A DNA stretch of 64,000 bases from Rhineura floridana (taxonomy: Eukaryota; Chordata; Lepidosauria; Squamata; Rhineuridae): positions 187,304,934 to 187,368,933 of the forward strand of contig NC_084484.1 of the NCBI RefSeq assembly GCF_030035675.1, in the 5' to 3' direction. How positions within the stretch are numbered: position 1 is the stretch's first letter; each line of letters opens with the position of its first letter. Below, piece by piece: positions 44,259 to 55,500 of this stretch. Position numbers and translations under genes: made by a program. The notes under the pieces are model-generated. The model worked only from the letters and a program-made list of their open reading frames with translations. It ran no database searches and was not told the origin of the DNA.

Positions 44259-46009
44259 TTTTTTTTTTTACAATAATTTTTATTCAAATTTTCATAAAAC
44301 ATACAAAACAAAATCATAAAACATTCAAAGACAAAAAACAAAACAAAACAAAAATGATTAAACAAAATAAAATAAAAATAAAATATTGACTTCCCATTTG
44401 TCACAGATCAAATCAGTTATAGGTCTACAATATATAACAATCCTGTCTCTTAAATTATATTATAAAATCACTTTCCTCCAGTAGTTATCTTAATTAATCA
44501 TCAAATCTCATAAACATTACTTTATTCTTTCCACAAAAAGTCAAAGAGAGGTTTCAATTCTTTAAGAAATATATCTATCAATTTTTCTCCAAATAAACAT
44601 GTCGATTAATCCATCTCATCAAAATCTGTTAGGTCCAATAATTTCAATAGCCATTATTCCATTATCCCTATTAATTTCATCTTCCATCTTCAATAGTCCT
44701 GTTAAGTCCAGTAATTTCAGTGTCCAATCTTCCATTATCAGTATTCCATAATAATCTTGCTGTCATAGCCATAGTCATATAATAAGAGTCTGATGGGAAT
44801 TTCCTCTATCCCAAATATTTTCTTGCCATCCATTCTGAATAAGTTGCTGAAGTACTGTTGTAAAGTCATATCTCTGTTCTTCTTTTTTACAAAATGCACT
44901 GGCTCATCTCTTGAGAGTTTTTCCATTGTCACATGGCTGCAGTTAATTCCATAGATTTTCACTATAACAAACTCCATCACGTCATTCCAGTCCAGAAGAT
45001 TATCCAAGCCATTGATAACTTTATCTCTAATATCTTCATTAATTTCTTCAGAGATAACGTCTCTGATCTCATTCTCCTCTCTCACAGGATCCCCTATTTC
45101 TTTAAGCTCCTGCGTCATTTTGCTCAGTTCAATTTTCAGCTCCTTACTGCCCTGTCGCAGGGTTTGTTTCGTTATCTCAATCTCATCCATTATTTTCTGA
45201 AACATAATTACTTCCAGATTCTCAGCCACTTTCTTGATTGCCATTTTTAAAACCACGAAAACAAAGCAAAACAGAAGTAAAGAAGAACCACTTCTTATTT
45301 CAGCAGCAATTGGGTTAATATTCCAGGCTTGATGACATCACAATATAAACAGAGCAGCCTGCCTTATCTCTCTATGTTCAAGAATACAAAACAAATTTGG
45401 TTCCCAGCATCAAAACAGTTAGTGGCGTCGTGAAGAAGCAGATTCGTCGAAATAAAATAGACCAAAAAGAGAATAGTCCCAGACAATATAACATTCCTCG
45501 GAATAGAAATCCCTCTTCTGTTTATATCTTTAGAATGCACTTCCAGGACAGCTTTTTGCAACAAAAACAGAGATAAGCTGTTAATTTCGTGAATAACAGA
45601 GAAGAGTTATAGCTCACCCAGAAGTACTTCAAAGCCGATCAATCTGACAAATCTCCTTTTGCTGCAACAATTTAAACCAAGTAAGAAAAATAATAGAAAG
45701 AAGGGTGCTTGCCTGTTAGTCGATTTTCTCTTTGAAGAAAAGATAAACGTATCGCATTAAACAGATAGAGCAAAAGTTGGAAGTCCGTCCGGCATTGTTG
45801 GCTGGACCTTTTCTCATAAATTAATGAAATCCAGTCCTCCCAACAAAAACAGGCTTTTGAGGTTGATCTCTACGTTTCTCCCTGCCCGGGAGAAATTTCA
45901 TCAGTCAAAAAAAAAATGTTCTGACTGATTTATATCTGAATAAGCTTCTTTTGAGGCGGGAGCCCGTCTCAAAAGCAGGCACAAGCGAAGTCACCCTTCC
46001 CGGAAGTCC
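44259..46009 (-). mobile_element. L1-derived ORF1-only retroposon, complete, 17-bp target duplication
   Basis: On the minus strand the element begins at 46009 with a 5' UTR of about 0.75 kb. One ORF1-like frame (45244-44738) follows, then a 3' UTR ending aataaaaattattgtaa plus poly(A) at 44259. The same 17 bases, gaagaccttcatctttc, lie at 44242-44258 and 46010-46026. Poly(A) and a long target duplication are marks of L1-type retrotransposition. No endonuclease or RT is present, so it resembles half-L1 (HAL1-type) elements mobilised by a full L1. It seems complete at both ends. Confidence 0.75.
44738..45244 (-). CDS. ORF1-like protein of the L1-derived retroposon (168 aa)
   Basis: The frame starts MAIKKVAENLEV at an ATG with A at -3 and G at +4; an ATG four codons upstream is also in frame. 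Residues about 15-60 (IMDEIEITKQTLRQGSKELK, IELSKMTQELKEIG) have the heptad-like pattern of a coiled coil, as in L1 ORF1p, which trimerises by a coiled coil and binds RNA. The C-terminal part (TLQQYFSNLFRMDGKKIFGI) does not clearly match the RRM or the C-terminal domain of ORF1p. The protein is much shorter than usual ORF1p (about 300 aa). Whether it is translated is unknown. Confidence 0.5.
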   Translation of the reverse strand: MAIKKVAENLEVIMFQKIMDEIEITKQTLRQGSKELKIELSKMTQELKEIGDPVREENEIRDVISEEINEDIRDKVINGLDNLLDWNDVMEFVIVKIYGINCSHVTMEKLSRDEPVHFVKKKNRDMTLQQYFSNLFRMDGKKIFGIEEIPIRLLLYDYGYDSKIIMEY

Positions 46010-46456
46010 GAAGACCTTCATCTTTCAACGTCTTTCTTTCAACAAGAAACAACTTGGTCCAGACATTTATATTCATACCTTCCTCTTTTGACAAGCCTTT
46101 TAAGTCGACATCCCAGTCTGCGTCTGTGCTGAAATTGCTTTTTAAGATGTTTTTTAATTTTTTTAAAGTTGTTTTTAAAGATGTTTTGTTTTAATAAATT
46201 TTAAAGTCTGTTTTTAAGACATTTCAGTGTTTTTAGTGTTTTGTTTGCTGCCCTGGGATCCTTCTGGGAGGAAAGGCGGTATATAAATTTAATCAATAAA
46301 TATAAATTTAATAAATAAATAATATAATATAATATAATAGAATGTGAAAATAAAATACAAAAATTCATTATAAGTACAAATTGCTTGCAAATATGTGTAC
46401 ATTAGTCAATACTGGATACAAAAATATGTTTATTAGAATAAATTTGCACTATAATG

Positions 46457-47940
46457 CTATTTATTCATTAAATGTATATCCTGCCCTTCGTCCCAGCAGG
46501 AGCCCGGGGCGGCACACAAAAGCACTAAAAACACTTTAAACCATAATAAAAACAGATTGTAAAATATATTAAAACAATAAATAAATAAATAAAAAACATC
46601 CTTAAAAACATTAAAACAAAACTCTTTAAAAACATTTTTTTTAAAAGCTTTAAAAACATCTTTAAAAACAGGAGGTTTAAAAAACAATTCCAGCACAGAT
46701 GCAGACTGGGATAAGGTCTCTGCTTAAAAGGATTGTTGAAAGAGGACGGTCTTCAGTAGGTGCCAAAAAGATAACAGAGATGGCGCCTGTCTAACATTTA
46801 AGGGGAGGGAAAAGGCACTCCTAGCCACTGAGGTCACCTGGGCCTCTAGTGACAAAGATGGATCCAGGCACACCCCCAGACTACGGACCTGCTCTTTCAG
46901 AGGGAGTACAATCCCAACTGACCACAGTGTCTGTCTTGCTAGGATTCAGACTCAGTTTATTGGTCCTCATCCAGCCCACCAGCGAGTCCAGGCAGCGGTC
47001 CAGGGCTTGCATGGCCTCTCCCGATTCAGATGTTCTGGAGAAATGAAGCTGGGTATCATCAGCATACTGCTGATACCTCGCCCCAAACCTCCTGATGACT
47101 GCTCCCAAGGGCTTCATATAGATGTTAAACAGCATGGGGGACAAGATGCTACCCTGGAGCACCCCACAGCACAGCTGCCAGGGGGCCAAAAGACAGTCAC
47201 CCCATGCTAGTCTCTGAGAATGATCCTGGAGATAGGATCGGAACCACTGTAAAACAGTGCCTCCAATACCCATCTCACCAAGTCGGCCCAGAAGGATACC
47301 ATGGTCAAGTGTATTAAAAGCCGCTGAGAGATTAAGTAAGAATACAGGGTCGCACTCCCCTGTCCTTCTCCTGATAGAGGTCATCCATCAGGGTGACGAA
47401 GGCCGATTCAGTCCCATAACCAGGCCTGAACCCAGGCTGGGATGGGTCAAGATAACCTGTTCCATTCAAGAGTGCTTGTAATTGCTAAGCCACAACCCTC
47501 TCAATCACCTTCCCTAAAAGGGGGGTATTTGCCACCAGGCAGTAGTTGTCGCAGACCAATGGGTCCAGGGTGGGGTTTTTCAGGAGTGGTCGGATCACCG
47601 CCTCTTTCAGGGCGCCTGGAACCACTCCCTCCTGCAATGATGCATTGACCACCCCCTGGATCCACTTGGTCAAACCCCCTTGGCAAGCTTTAATAAGCCA
47701 AGAAGGGCAAGAGTCAAGAGGACACATTGCAGGTTGCATCATCACAAGCACCGTGTCCACATCATCAGGCATAATCAACTGAAACTGATCCCAAGAAGTT
47801 GCAGCAGACGTTGCACTGGACACCTCATTGGGGACTACAGTAGATGTGGATGGGGCATCAAGACTGCTATGGAGGCGAGCAACTTTTCCCTCAAAGTGTC
47901 TTGCAAACAATTCACAGTGGGCCTCCGAAGGGTCTAAGAC
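46457..47940 (-). mobile_element. L2-type LINE with internal deletion
   Basis: The 3' UTR (46457-46811) joins abruptly to the RT-to-C-terminus boundary (LEAQVTSV-type text at about 46.82 kb), so roughly 430 bases are missing. Upstream on the minus strand are RT frames at 46881-47384 (LNLSAAFNTLDHGILLGRLG, GVLQGSILSPMLFN, YADDTQLHFS) and 47485-47910 (IMPDDVDTVLVMMQPAMCPL, CPSWLIKACQGGL, LGKVIERVVA). A stop and frame change lie between them. Inactive. Confidence 0.83.
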
Positions 47941-48029
47941 TCCATTTCCTGGAATATGTAAAGTATGTGCATGTGACAGAAAGATCCATGTGTGTTTGTG
48001 GTCTGTATGTATGCAATGAGTAAACTATT

Positions 48030-48092
48030 GGGATTTGGACTCAATGGCCTTATAGGCCCCTTCCAACGCTACTATTTTATGATTCTATGATA
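48030..48092 (+). mobile_element. CR1 LINE 3' terminus
   Basis: ggactcaatggccttatagg, ccccttccaac and ttttatgattctatgat are the last ~60 bases of a CR1, including its octamer tail. Confidence 0.8.
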
Positions 48093-48114
48093 AGCTGTTC
48101 AAGCCTGGCTCAGC

Positions 48115-49015
48115 CGTCCTATTTCAGAAGTCTCTACGCACTTCTGGATTGATTTTCCCATGATTTACCTGTAGTGAGTCATTCATTTCCATTCAACCCC
48201 ATTGCAGCAGTTAGATTCTTTGGGATCCTTCCAAAACATTTCTCATCTTCTGAGGTGAAAAATTGTGGCCTGTGAAAGAGTGCAGAGGTCAAGAAGCCAG
48301 AAATGGCAGGACTGCTGATATCTGGAGACACATTTGCTTCCCTTTTGAAAACAGTCTAAATAAAGAAGACAGTTTTTACAAAGACTTTCAGTATTGTTGC
48401 TGCTTTGAGATTTGGCAGCCAAAGAGCCACTTAATTGTCCCTGTCCCCAGTTGGATTGTAAGATCCCTCAAGGTCCAAAATACACAACATAAATACCTCA
48501 CAAAGAGGCTGAAGCCAACATTTACTTTGAAGGGACTATTGCTGGCTCAGCAATTGGGTAAGTTGAATCTCACGGCCGGCCCTGTCATAAGGCACAGTGA
48601 GGCAGCAGATTTTGGGTGTCACGTGAGGTATCAAATTGTTAGTTATTTAACTTATCATTATTATTGTGTTTTTACTGTCAGGGAGGATGAGAGGCGCTTG
48701 TGGATTTTCTGAGTCAGGTACCAAAATAACTTGACTGGTCTTGAGTAATTTGACTTGTGGGGAGTATAATTTGAGGTCCCACCTCAGTCAGGAAAACATC
48801 CCTGTTGAATGTGTGACAATTTTTAGCTACTATGCAAAGCACTCCACAGAATGAAGCATTTGAATTTGCGGTGGTGCAATGATCTGGGGTTGTTCCTGAC
48901 TACAGAAGGTGTCATGTGTTCCATACGACACTTCAAAACACAAACGAGCCCTGCTAATAATGCCCATCTTGCTCCCTGCTCTGGGTTTCCTGAAAGTTCC
49001 TTGCAATTCTGGACG
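48115..49015 (+). repeat. Old duplicated segment, copy 1
   Basis: This segment aligns in the same orientation with 62760-63430. Shared words include cttcccttttgaaaacagtc, ttggcagccaaagagccact and ctaataatgccca. Similarity is about 75-80% by eye. About 240 bases (48575-48812) are present only here and look like an inserted element. No gene is seen in either copy. Confidence 0.75.
48575..48812. mobile_element. Probable insertion within duplicated segment
   Basis: It begins cacggccggccctgtcataa and ggcacagtgaggcagcag, text like the end of hAT-type elements, and is absent from the other duplicate at 63.2 kb. The right end is unclear. Confidence 0.45.
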
Positions 49016-50439
49016 TGGTGGCTGTGGTGCTTCTGGGGAAGGAAAGTGGACTAGTGTGGTTGTGTATCACCACAGGATGAAACAACTGAAGAGGAGCTTG
49101 TTCTGGGGAGTTTCTTAGGCCCAGAGGGAGACAGTAGCTACGTCATTGGGGTCCTGGGCGTTTCCTGAAAGAGACGACCTAGACTCTGGAGTCATCACTT
49201 GCGGGGTGAGATCATTGGTTGATCTAGCCCAATATCTGCTGCTGTGACTGAAAGCAGCCCTCCAAGATCTCCAGAACAAGGGAACTTCCCCAAGGAGAAT
49301 AAGTTGGGGGCAGGCCATCCACTTAAGTAACAATAAAACGAGGGCAGATAAAACATCCATTGATGTTTTTGTTTCTTTACTCAGACCTTCTCTGGCTTTC
49401 AGCTTCCAACACTCAGCCACTGTGGAGCAAAGTGGCCTTGCTCTTTCCGTGCAAACAAGGGCCAGGAGGTCCTCTACACCAGCAGCACTTGGAATGCGGC
49501 TCTTTCCAGGACAAGCACAAGAATGGCAGTAATATGACCCTCAGGAAGCCGGTGGAGCAGCCCTGGTGCCAATCACTCCATTCATTGCCCATTTTTCTGC
49601 TCATTCCAGTTGGTGGAGCTTTATTTATTGATTTAAAATAATTGCAAATGATCCCTGGGCAAATAACTAAAAACCACAGCAGACATGAATAAACACAACA
49701 ATACATTAAAACAAGGGCAGATAAACAAGCTGGTAGATCAACAGCCTGTAAAACACATCCGACTACATCTTGGCATGGAGTCTGCACGTGAGTATAAAAA
49801 GATACTCAGCCGGTGTCAAAAGGCAAGCGGGGGCAGTGCAGGCCTTATACCAGAGGGGAAGGCGTTCTTGTGAACACAGTTTATGAAGATAAACGGTCCC
49901 CACTTTTAGCTATGCATGCACCTGAAATTCTCATTGATCCCCCATGGATTGTATCAAAAGTCCTGCTTTCAGCACTGGCCAGCCAAATGCCTACAGGAAG
50001 CACATATGCAGAGCTGAGTCTTCTTTCCAAAGCGGACCTAAGGGATTAGGAACTTTCCGTTGTTCATTTTTTAATTTCAGGATTACTCATTTATAAGATT
50101 TATCTCCTCATCCCTCATCACAAGTGTTCTTGGGGTGGTCACACCAATTTAAAATACAGCAATATGAAAACACAGAGAATGAAATATTGCTGTTTTAATT
50201 GTTTTGAAAAGTTTTTAATTTCTTGTTTTTAACTATTCTATTGATACTTTTAATGTCTTTTGTAAACCACTTAGAGGGTTTTTTTGCAATCAAGTGGTGC
50301 ATACATTTGATTAAATTAATAAAGACAATTAATGATGTAGCGAGTGTTGTGTGCCTGCAGTGTTTGCCTTCATGTTCATGTTCATTTCATTTGTCTCTTT
50401 CTTCCGCACTGTATCACTGATGTTTCCAAATGCCATGAT
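49016..50439. other. No supported gene
   Basis: 1.4 kb of unassigned sequence. 50.06-50.34 kb is A/T-rich with cttttgtaaaccacttagag, which resembles an old LINE 3' end. Confidence 0.4.
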
Positions 50440-51062
50440 AAAACACTGCAAGATAAAACACTACAGTTAGTCCAGAATGCAGCGGCCAGATTGTTGACGC
50501 GGACCAGAAGGTCCGCTCATATCACACCTGTTCTGGCCCATCTGCATTGGCTTCCTATTTGTTTCCGGGCTAAATTCAAAGTGCTGGTTTTGACTTATAA
50601 AGCCTTACACGGCATGGGACCGCAATACCTGGTGGAGCGCCTCTCCCAATACAAACCTACCCGTACACTGCGCTCGACATCTAAGGTCCTCCTCCGAGTG
50701 CCATCCCATCGAGAAGCTCGGAGGGTGGTGACTAGAAATAGGGCCTTTTTGGTTGTGGCTCCCGAACTGTGGAACGGTCTCCCTGATGAGGTGCGCCTGG
50801 CGCCGACGCTGCTATCTTTTTGGCGCCAGGTGAAAACCTTTTTATATTCCCAGGCATTTTAATGCGTACTATTCATATTTATTGATGTATTTGCTGTTGC
50901 TTTATTATTTTTGTTTACGTTTGTTTGGTTTGATTCTATTGTATTATTGTATTTATATATATATTTTTGATTGCTTTATTGTTATGTACACCACCCAGAG
51001 AGCCCTCGGGCTTAGGGCAGTATATAAATTAAATAAAATAAATAAAATAAAATAAATAAAAG
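50440..51062 (+). mobile_element. L2-type LINE 3' end
   Basis: The frame to 50862 reads LQLVQNAAARLLTRTRRSAH, ITPVLAHLHWLPICFRAKFK, VVAPELWNGLPDEVRLAPTL and TFLYSQAF. The 3' UTR has gtacaccacccagagagccc and gggcagtatataaat and ends in (AAATA)n. Open for over 130 codons, so young. Confidence 0.87.
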
Positions 51063-51477
51063 AAAAGCTGTTTTGTTGTACATATGATTACAACAAAATT
51101 CTGTGCATTTGATAAAGTACTGCCAAAAAACACAAAAATAACTTGAAAGTGATTGTACAGACTGTATTATTGTGTCCAGATTTGTGTGTTAATCTCTTTG
51201 TTAAAATGAGTTTTCTTTGCATTCCTAAAAATTAGGGATTTTCAGCTCTGGAGCTGGTGGCGAGTGGTAACCAAGAGTGTTGAGTATGAGCCAGGAAGCC
51301 CCCTGGTTCAAGCTTCACCTTCCCAGTGATGTAGGTAAAGGTGGTTTAGTGGCCTTAGATAAGAAGATCCAAAGCAAGAAGATCCCCTCACCCTATTGCA
51401 GCATGAGGATAATGTTTGCTGATATCGGTCTAGGGCAGCAGGGCGGTTTATATGATATTGTTATAAGGAATTATTGT
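51063..51477. other. No supported gene
   Basis: Unassigned A/T-rich sequence upstream of the OR52-like locus. Confidence 0.4.
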
Positions 51478-51800
51478 TTTATTAATTTATAAATCACCTT
51501 TCACATAAGTGTCAAGGTGATTTTCAGTCATACAACGAAAGAAACTTAAAATACATTTGAAAACAATGCAAAAACCTAACGCTAGGTTGAAAAAAATACA
51601 AAGCCCTATTTTTAGGCAGAGACCTAAACATTCCACCCCAACCCCATCCAGCTGAAAAAGCTTGTCGAACCAAACATGTCTCCAGTTGTTTCCAGGAACG
51701 GCAAATACTGGATGCCTGCCGTGTCTCTGCAGGGATGCTGTTCCACAAAGCAGAGGCAGCCTGCTCTGAGTTGCTGTGGAGTGGGCTTCTGATATTTTAG
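51478..51800 (-). mobile_element. Old LINE 3' fragment, upstream of the OR52-like gene
   Basis: The minus-strand frame ALWNSIPAETRQASSICRSW, KQLETCLVRQAFSAG resembles the C-terminus of L2-like proteins (LWNSLP...RQAPS...LKTFLFRQAF). The downstream text ends at taaatcacctttcacataag. The subfamily is different from the other L2 copies here. It may overlap the OR 5' UTR or promoter region. Confidence 0.45.
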
Positions 51801-51901
51801 GGACTTCAAAGTCAGATGGTATTAATATAATAATATGATTTTCCACATGCTTTGTTTCCAGTTGCTTGGAATGATGGTCTCTCTTGTAGTGCCTTGATAA
51901 G

Positions 51902-52861
51902 ATGTTGGCGTTCTACAATGCCTGCATCAGCCCACCTGCATTCTCCCTCATGGGCATCCCTCAGCTGGAAGCACACCACGTGTGGATCTCCATCCCTTTT
52001 TGCTCCATGTATGTCATTGCTGTGGTGGGGAACTGCACTATCCTGTTCATCATCAGGGCTGAGCCCAGCCTCCATGAGCCGATGTACCTCTTCCTCTCCA
52101 TGCTGGCCGTCATCGACTTGATCCTGTCCTCTTCCACGATGCCCAAGCTGCTCAGCATCTTCTGGTTTGACAACAGAGAAATCGGCTTCCACTCCTGCCT
52201 CCTCCAGATGTTCACCATCCACTGTTTTGCCACCATTGAATCTGGGATCTTTCTCGCCATGGCCTTTGACCGCTACGTGGCCATATGCACCCCCTTGAGG
52301 CACAAAACTATCTTGACCCATTCTGCTGTTGCCAAGATTGGGCTGGCTGCTGCTCTGCGGGGCATCCTCTACATATCTCCGCTGCCGTTGCTCGTCCGCC
52401 GATACACCTACTACCGCACCAACATCATTGCACATTCCTATTGTGAACACATGGCTGTGGTGATGCTCTCCTGTGAGGATATCTCCATCAGTAACATCTA
52501 TGGCATGACAGTTGGCTTCCTGGTACTCATTATTGACTCCCTGTGCATTGGCTTATCCTACTTCCTTATCTTCCAAGCAGTGATGAGCTTGGCCACTGTG
52601 GAGGCTCGCCTTAAAACCTTCAGCACTTGCACCTCACACATCTGCGCCATCTTGGCTTTCTACATCCCTATAGCAGTTTCCTCTCTCACGCATCGGTTTG
52701 GCCACAATGTGGCTCCCCCTACTCACATCCTCCTGGCCAACTTTTATCTTATCTTTCCTCCTGTCTTGAACCCCGTAGTGTATGCTGCCCGGACAAAAGA
52801 GATCCGAAGGAAATTGGCAAAGATGTTGTCCTGGGCCAGAAGACAAGTTGTAAGATATTGA
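51902..52861 (+). CDS. Olfactory receptor, OR52-like class I, intact (319 aa)
   Basis: This is a seven-transmembrane odorant receptor resembling the OR52 group of class I receptors. Marks in order: GN at residues 43-44 (TM1), LHEPMYLFL at 57-65, the TM3 cysteine at 99, [10 protein letters not shown] at 120-129, [10 protein letters not shown] in the second extracellular loop with Cys181, SY at 219-220 (TM5), KTFSTCTSH at 238-246 (TM6) and LNPVVY at 289-294 (TM7). The N-terminus has only a weak NAC glycosylation sequon. The start is supported by A at -3 and by a splice acceptor (ctctcttgtag) 12 bases upstream, as expected for a single coding exon behind a 5' UTR intron. An L2 LINE begins about 25-30 bases after the stop codon, so any 3' UTR must run into LINE sequence. 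It lies on the opposite strand to the other two OR loci. Confidence 0.92.
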   Translation: MLAFYNACISPPAFSLMGIPQLEAHHVWISIPFCSMYVIAVVGNCTILFIIRAEPSLHEPMYLFLSMLAVIDLILSSSTMPKLLSIFWFDNREIGFHSCLLQMFTIHCFATIESGIFLAMAFDRYVAICTPLRHKTILTHSAVAKIGLAAALRGILYISPLPLLVRRYTYYRTNIIAHSYCEHMAVVMLSCEDISISNIYGMTVGFLVLIIDSLCIGLSYFLIFQAVMSLATVEARLKTFSTCTSHICAILAFYIPIAVSSLTHRFGHNVAPPTHILLANFYLIFPPVLNPVVYAARTKEIRRKLAKMLSWARRQVVRY

Positions 52862-52884
52862 CGGATGGGTTTTCAATTTAAGTC

Positions 52885-53760
52885 CTGCACCGCTGCCTGG
52901 ACTCAGTGGCAGGGTGGATGAGGGCCAGTAAACTGAGTCTGAATGCTAGCAAGAGGGAGGCGCTGTGGGTTGGTGATTCCCGAGTTCGGATTATTGGTCA
53001 GTTGCTTTGGATGGGGTTGTACTCCCTCTGAAAGAGCAGGTCCATAGCCTTGGGGTGCTCCTGGATCCATTTTTGTCACTAGAGGCTCAGGTGACCTCAG
53101 TGGCTAGGAGTGCCTTTTACCAGCTTCTGCGGTGAGACTGCTCACTGGGGCAGGGTATCGCAAACATGTCACCCCACTGCTGAAATAATTGTACTGGCTG
53201 CCCATTTGCTACTGGGCCAAGTCAAGGTTCCAGTTTTGGTGTACAAAGCCCTATACAGCTTGGGACCAGGATACCTGAAAGACTGTCTTATTCCCTATAC
53301 ACCCAGTCGATCACTGTGCTCTGCGGGTGAGGGACTCCTGCAGATACCATCTTATCAGGAGGCCCGTTCTGCACAACAGAGGAAACAGACCTGTAGTGTG
53401 GTGGCACCTACCCTGTGGAATTCCCTCCCCTTAAATATTAGTCAGGCGCCATCTCTGCTATCTTTTTGGCGCCTATTGAAGACCTTCCTCTTTCAACAAG
53501 CCTTTTAAGTAGAGACCTTGTCCCAGTCTGCGTCTGTGCTGGAATTGCTTTTCAATATGTTTTAAAACTTTTAAAAAAAACAATATGTTTTTTAACCTTT
53601 TTTAAAAGATGTCTTGAACGCTTTAAAAATTTTTTTTAAAAGATGTTTTGTTTTAATGTATTTTAAAGTCTGTTTTTATGATGTTTTAAACTGTTTGTAG
53701 TTCTTCTGTTTGCTGCCCTGAGCTCCTCCTGGGAGGAAGGGCAGGATATAAATGAAATAA

Positions 53761-53791
<31 letters not shown>

Positions 53792-53795
53792 ATCC
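52885..53795 (+). mobile_element. L2-type LINE directly downstream of the OR52-like gene
   Basis: Decayed coding text starts at about 52.89 kb (gactcagtggcagggtggat, aaactgagtctgaatgctag). The C-terminus is better kept: VLVYKALYSLGPGYLKDCLI, PYTPSRSLCSAGEGLLQIPS, VVAPTLWNSLPLNISQAPS and FLFQQAF ending at 53508. It ends with the gagctcctcctgggaggaag terminus and an (AAAT)n tail at 53757-53792. Confidence 0.85.
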
Positions 53796-53852
53796 AATGA
53801 CTTAAATATAAATATAAAACTGTGGAGTGTCTGAATTAGCTCAAGAGGTAGA

Positions 53853-53910
53853 GAATAATAGAATACTAGGGTTGGAAGGGGCACATGAGGCCATCGAGCC
53901 CACCCCCCTG
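53853..53910 (-). mobile_element. CR1 LINE 3' terminus
   Basis: aatagaatactagggttgga, aggggcacatgaggccatcg is the reverse of the CR1 3' end. Only the last ~60 bases. Confidence 0.7.
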
Positions 53911-54662
53911 ACTTTTCCCAATGCTGCTTAGCGCTTGCACATATCAAGACCTGAACTGGTCATAAAGAACTGACCCGTGCTGATCTTCCATGTGTTCCCT
54001 GTCATGTTAAATGCATTCCTATCGTGCGCCACCGCATTCATGTGTTAAGACCAGGGCTCCTCCGGTGTGGCGTGGTAACACTGGGTTGCAGAGTCCTCCC
54101 TTATTCCTTTCTCCTCTTTGCTCTCTCCCAATTGCATTCAATCACAATGGAATTTACAGCGGCAAACAGGAGCTGGTTTTTCTTATTTCAGTGTCTGGCA
54201 ACTTTTCTAATAATTCACTCTTTGTCAGAGATCGGTCAATTGATAATTTTTTTTTAGTTGGTAGAAATTGTTTGGGGCTGTTGCTTGTTGCCACTGCTCC
54301 TTGCAAGGCCAAAGTTCTGCATAAGAGAGGAGAGATGCTCCTTGGCCATCTTGTCTGGAAGGTGTTCAGGTTTGATGACATGAGAGGCCCAGGTTTACTA
54401 GTCTCTTTTCTTCTGGCTCTCTGGTGTGGGGACAAGTGTGTCTCGCCCTCCCTTGCTTAACCCCCTCTTTGCCTGGCAGCCAGTAACCCAAGGGAGGTCA
54501 TTTCAAATGGGTGAACTGGATTTGGAGGGTGTCTAGTTGCTTCAGCTCGACCACTGGGATGCAATTCACTCAAACCCTTGCGTGATCAATATTATTGTAT
54601 GTTATTTATTATCTGCCGCCTTGGATAAAGAGGAGTAGGGCTCTCACCTATTGAGGGGGAAT
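53911..54662. other. No supported gene
   Basis: Unassigned. Open frames at 54.0-54.46 kb show no recognisable family. Confidence 0.4.
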
Positions 54663-54806
54663 AACAGAATCATAGAATAGTAGACTTGGAAGGGGCCTAT
54701 AAGGCCATCAAGTCCAACCCCCTGCGCAATGCAGGAATCCAAATCAAAGCATTCCCTACAGGTGGCTGTCCAGCTGCCTCTTGAAGGCCTCCAGTGTTGG
54801 AGAGAT
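54663..54806 (-). mobile_element. CR1 LINE 3' UTR
   Basis: aatcatagaatagtagactt, ggaaggggcctataaggcca and ggtggctgtccagctgcctc match the CR1 3' UTR at 35.4-35.55 kb. Confidence 0.82.
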
Positions 54807-55324
54807 CTAACTCTGCAAGCTTCCCGTCTCTAACCACTTTACTTCCCTAGAATGTTATCTTCTGTTTGCCTCGTCAGACATCTGCCTGAGCATGTGAGGG
54901 TTCAGAGTGTGTCATGCATCCAAGCTCCCACCCCCAATGACTCCGCAAGGGCGGGCTTTCCTCAGACCTTTGCGCATTGAGCATCTGAAGGGGCTTCTAC
55001 CCATGGAAGGATCTGTCCAGTTCAGTTCGCTCCGTTTCTCATTGTTCCAATCTTAAATTCAGTTCTCCACATTTCTGCAGGAATTTGCCACTTCTTTTTC
55101 TAAATCCTCATGAAAATTCTTCAGCATTTTAAAGTGAATTTCTCCTATTGAACACATGTTTTGTATGCAGTTTTGACAAACGTACACATTTTTGCAAGCC
55201 ATTTCTCATGTATTTTTGTATGTTATTTTCACTTATATATTCCTTTTTATGTATCCTTTCGCCCAATACATGCATTTTTTGTAAACATTATTTGGTTGGA
55301 AAGGAATATCGCAAAATTTGGATA
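54807..55324. other. No supported gene
   Basis: Unassigned sequence with ttttgcaagccatttctcat-like words that may be an old repeat. Confidence 0.35.
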
Positions 55325-55500
55325 AGTGCATACGTTTATTTATTAATTTATTATTTGATTTATATCCCTCCCTTCCTCCCAGCAGGAGCCCCGGGCGGCA
55401 AACAAAAGCACTAAAAACACTTTAAAACATTGTAAAAACAGACTTTCAAATCCATTAAAACAAAACATCTTTAAAAACACTTTTTATAAGCTTTCAAGAC
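55325..55500 (-). mobile_element. L2-type LINE 3' UTR fragment
   Basis: tttatttattaatttattat, ccagcaggagccccgggcgg and caaaagcactaaaaacac are the minus-strand 3' terminus of the subfamily at 29.1 kb. Confidence 0.8.

Larger units (their letters stand above)
43985..46345 (+). mobile_element. L2-type LINE 3' end, split by an L1-derived insertion
   Basis: The L2 C-terminus (AKLKVLALVYKALRRLGPGY, LKDCLIPYIFSRSLRTAGE, TFSVVAPIL) ends at 44258. The L2 text resumes at 46027 after a 17-base duplication and continues through the 3' UTR to gccctgggatccttctggga and an (AATA/ATAAT)n tail. Confidence 0.82.

Noticed and set aside
44933-45250. Plus-strand open frames opposite the ORF1-like frame
   Set aside because: Antisense shadows of the minus-strand L1-derived frame.
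54011-54460. Open frame of 149 codons downstream of the OR52-like locus
   Set aside because: No start context, no family words and an overlapping open frame on the other strand; probably chance.
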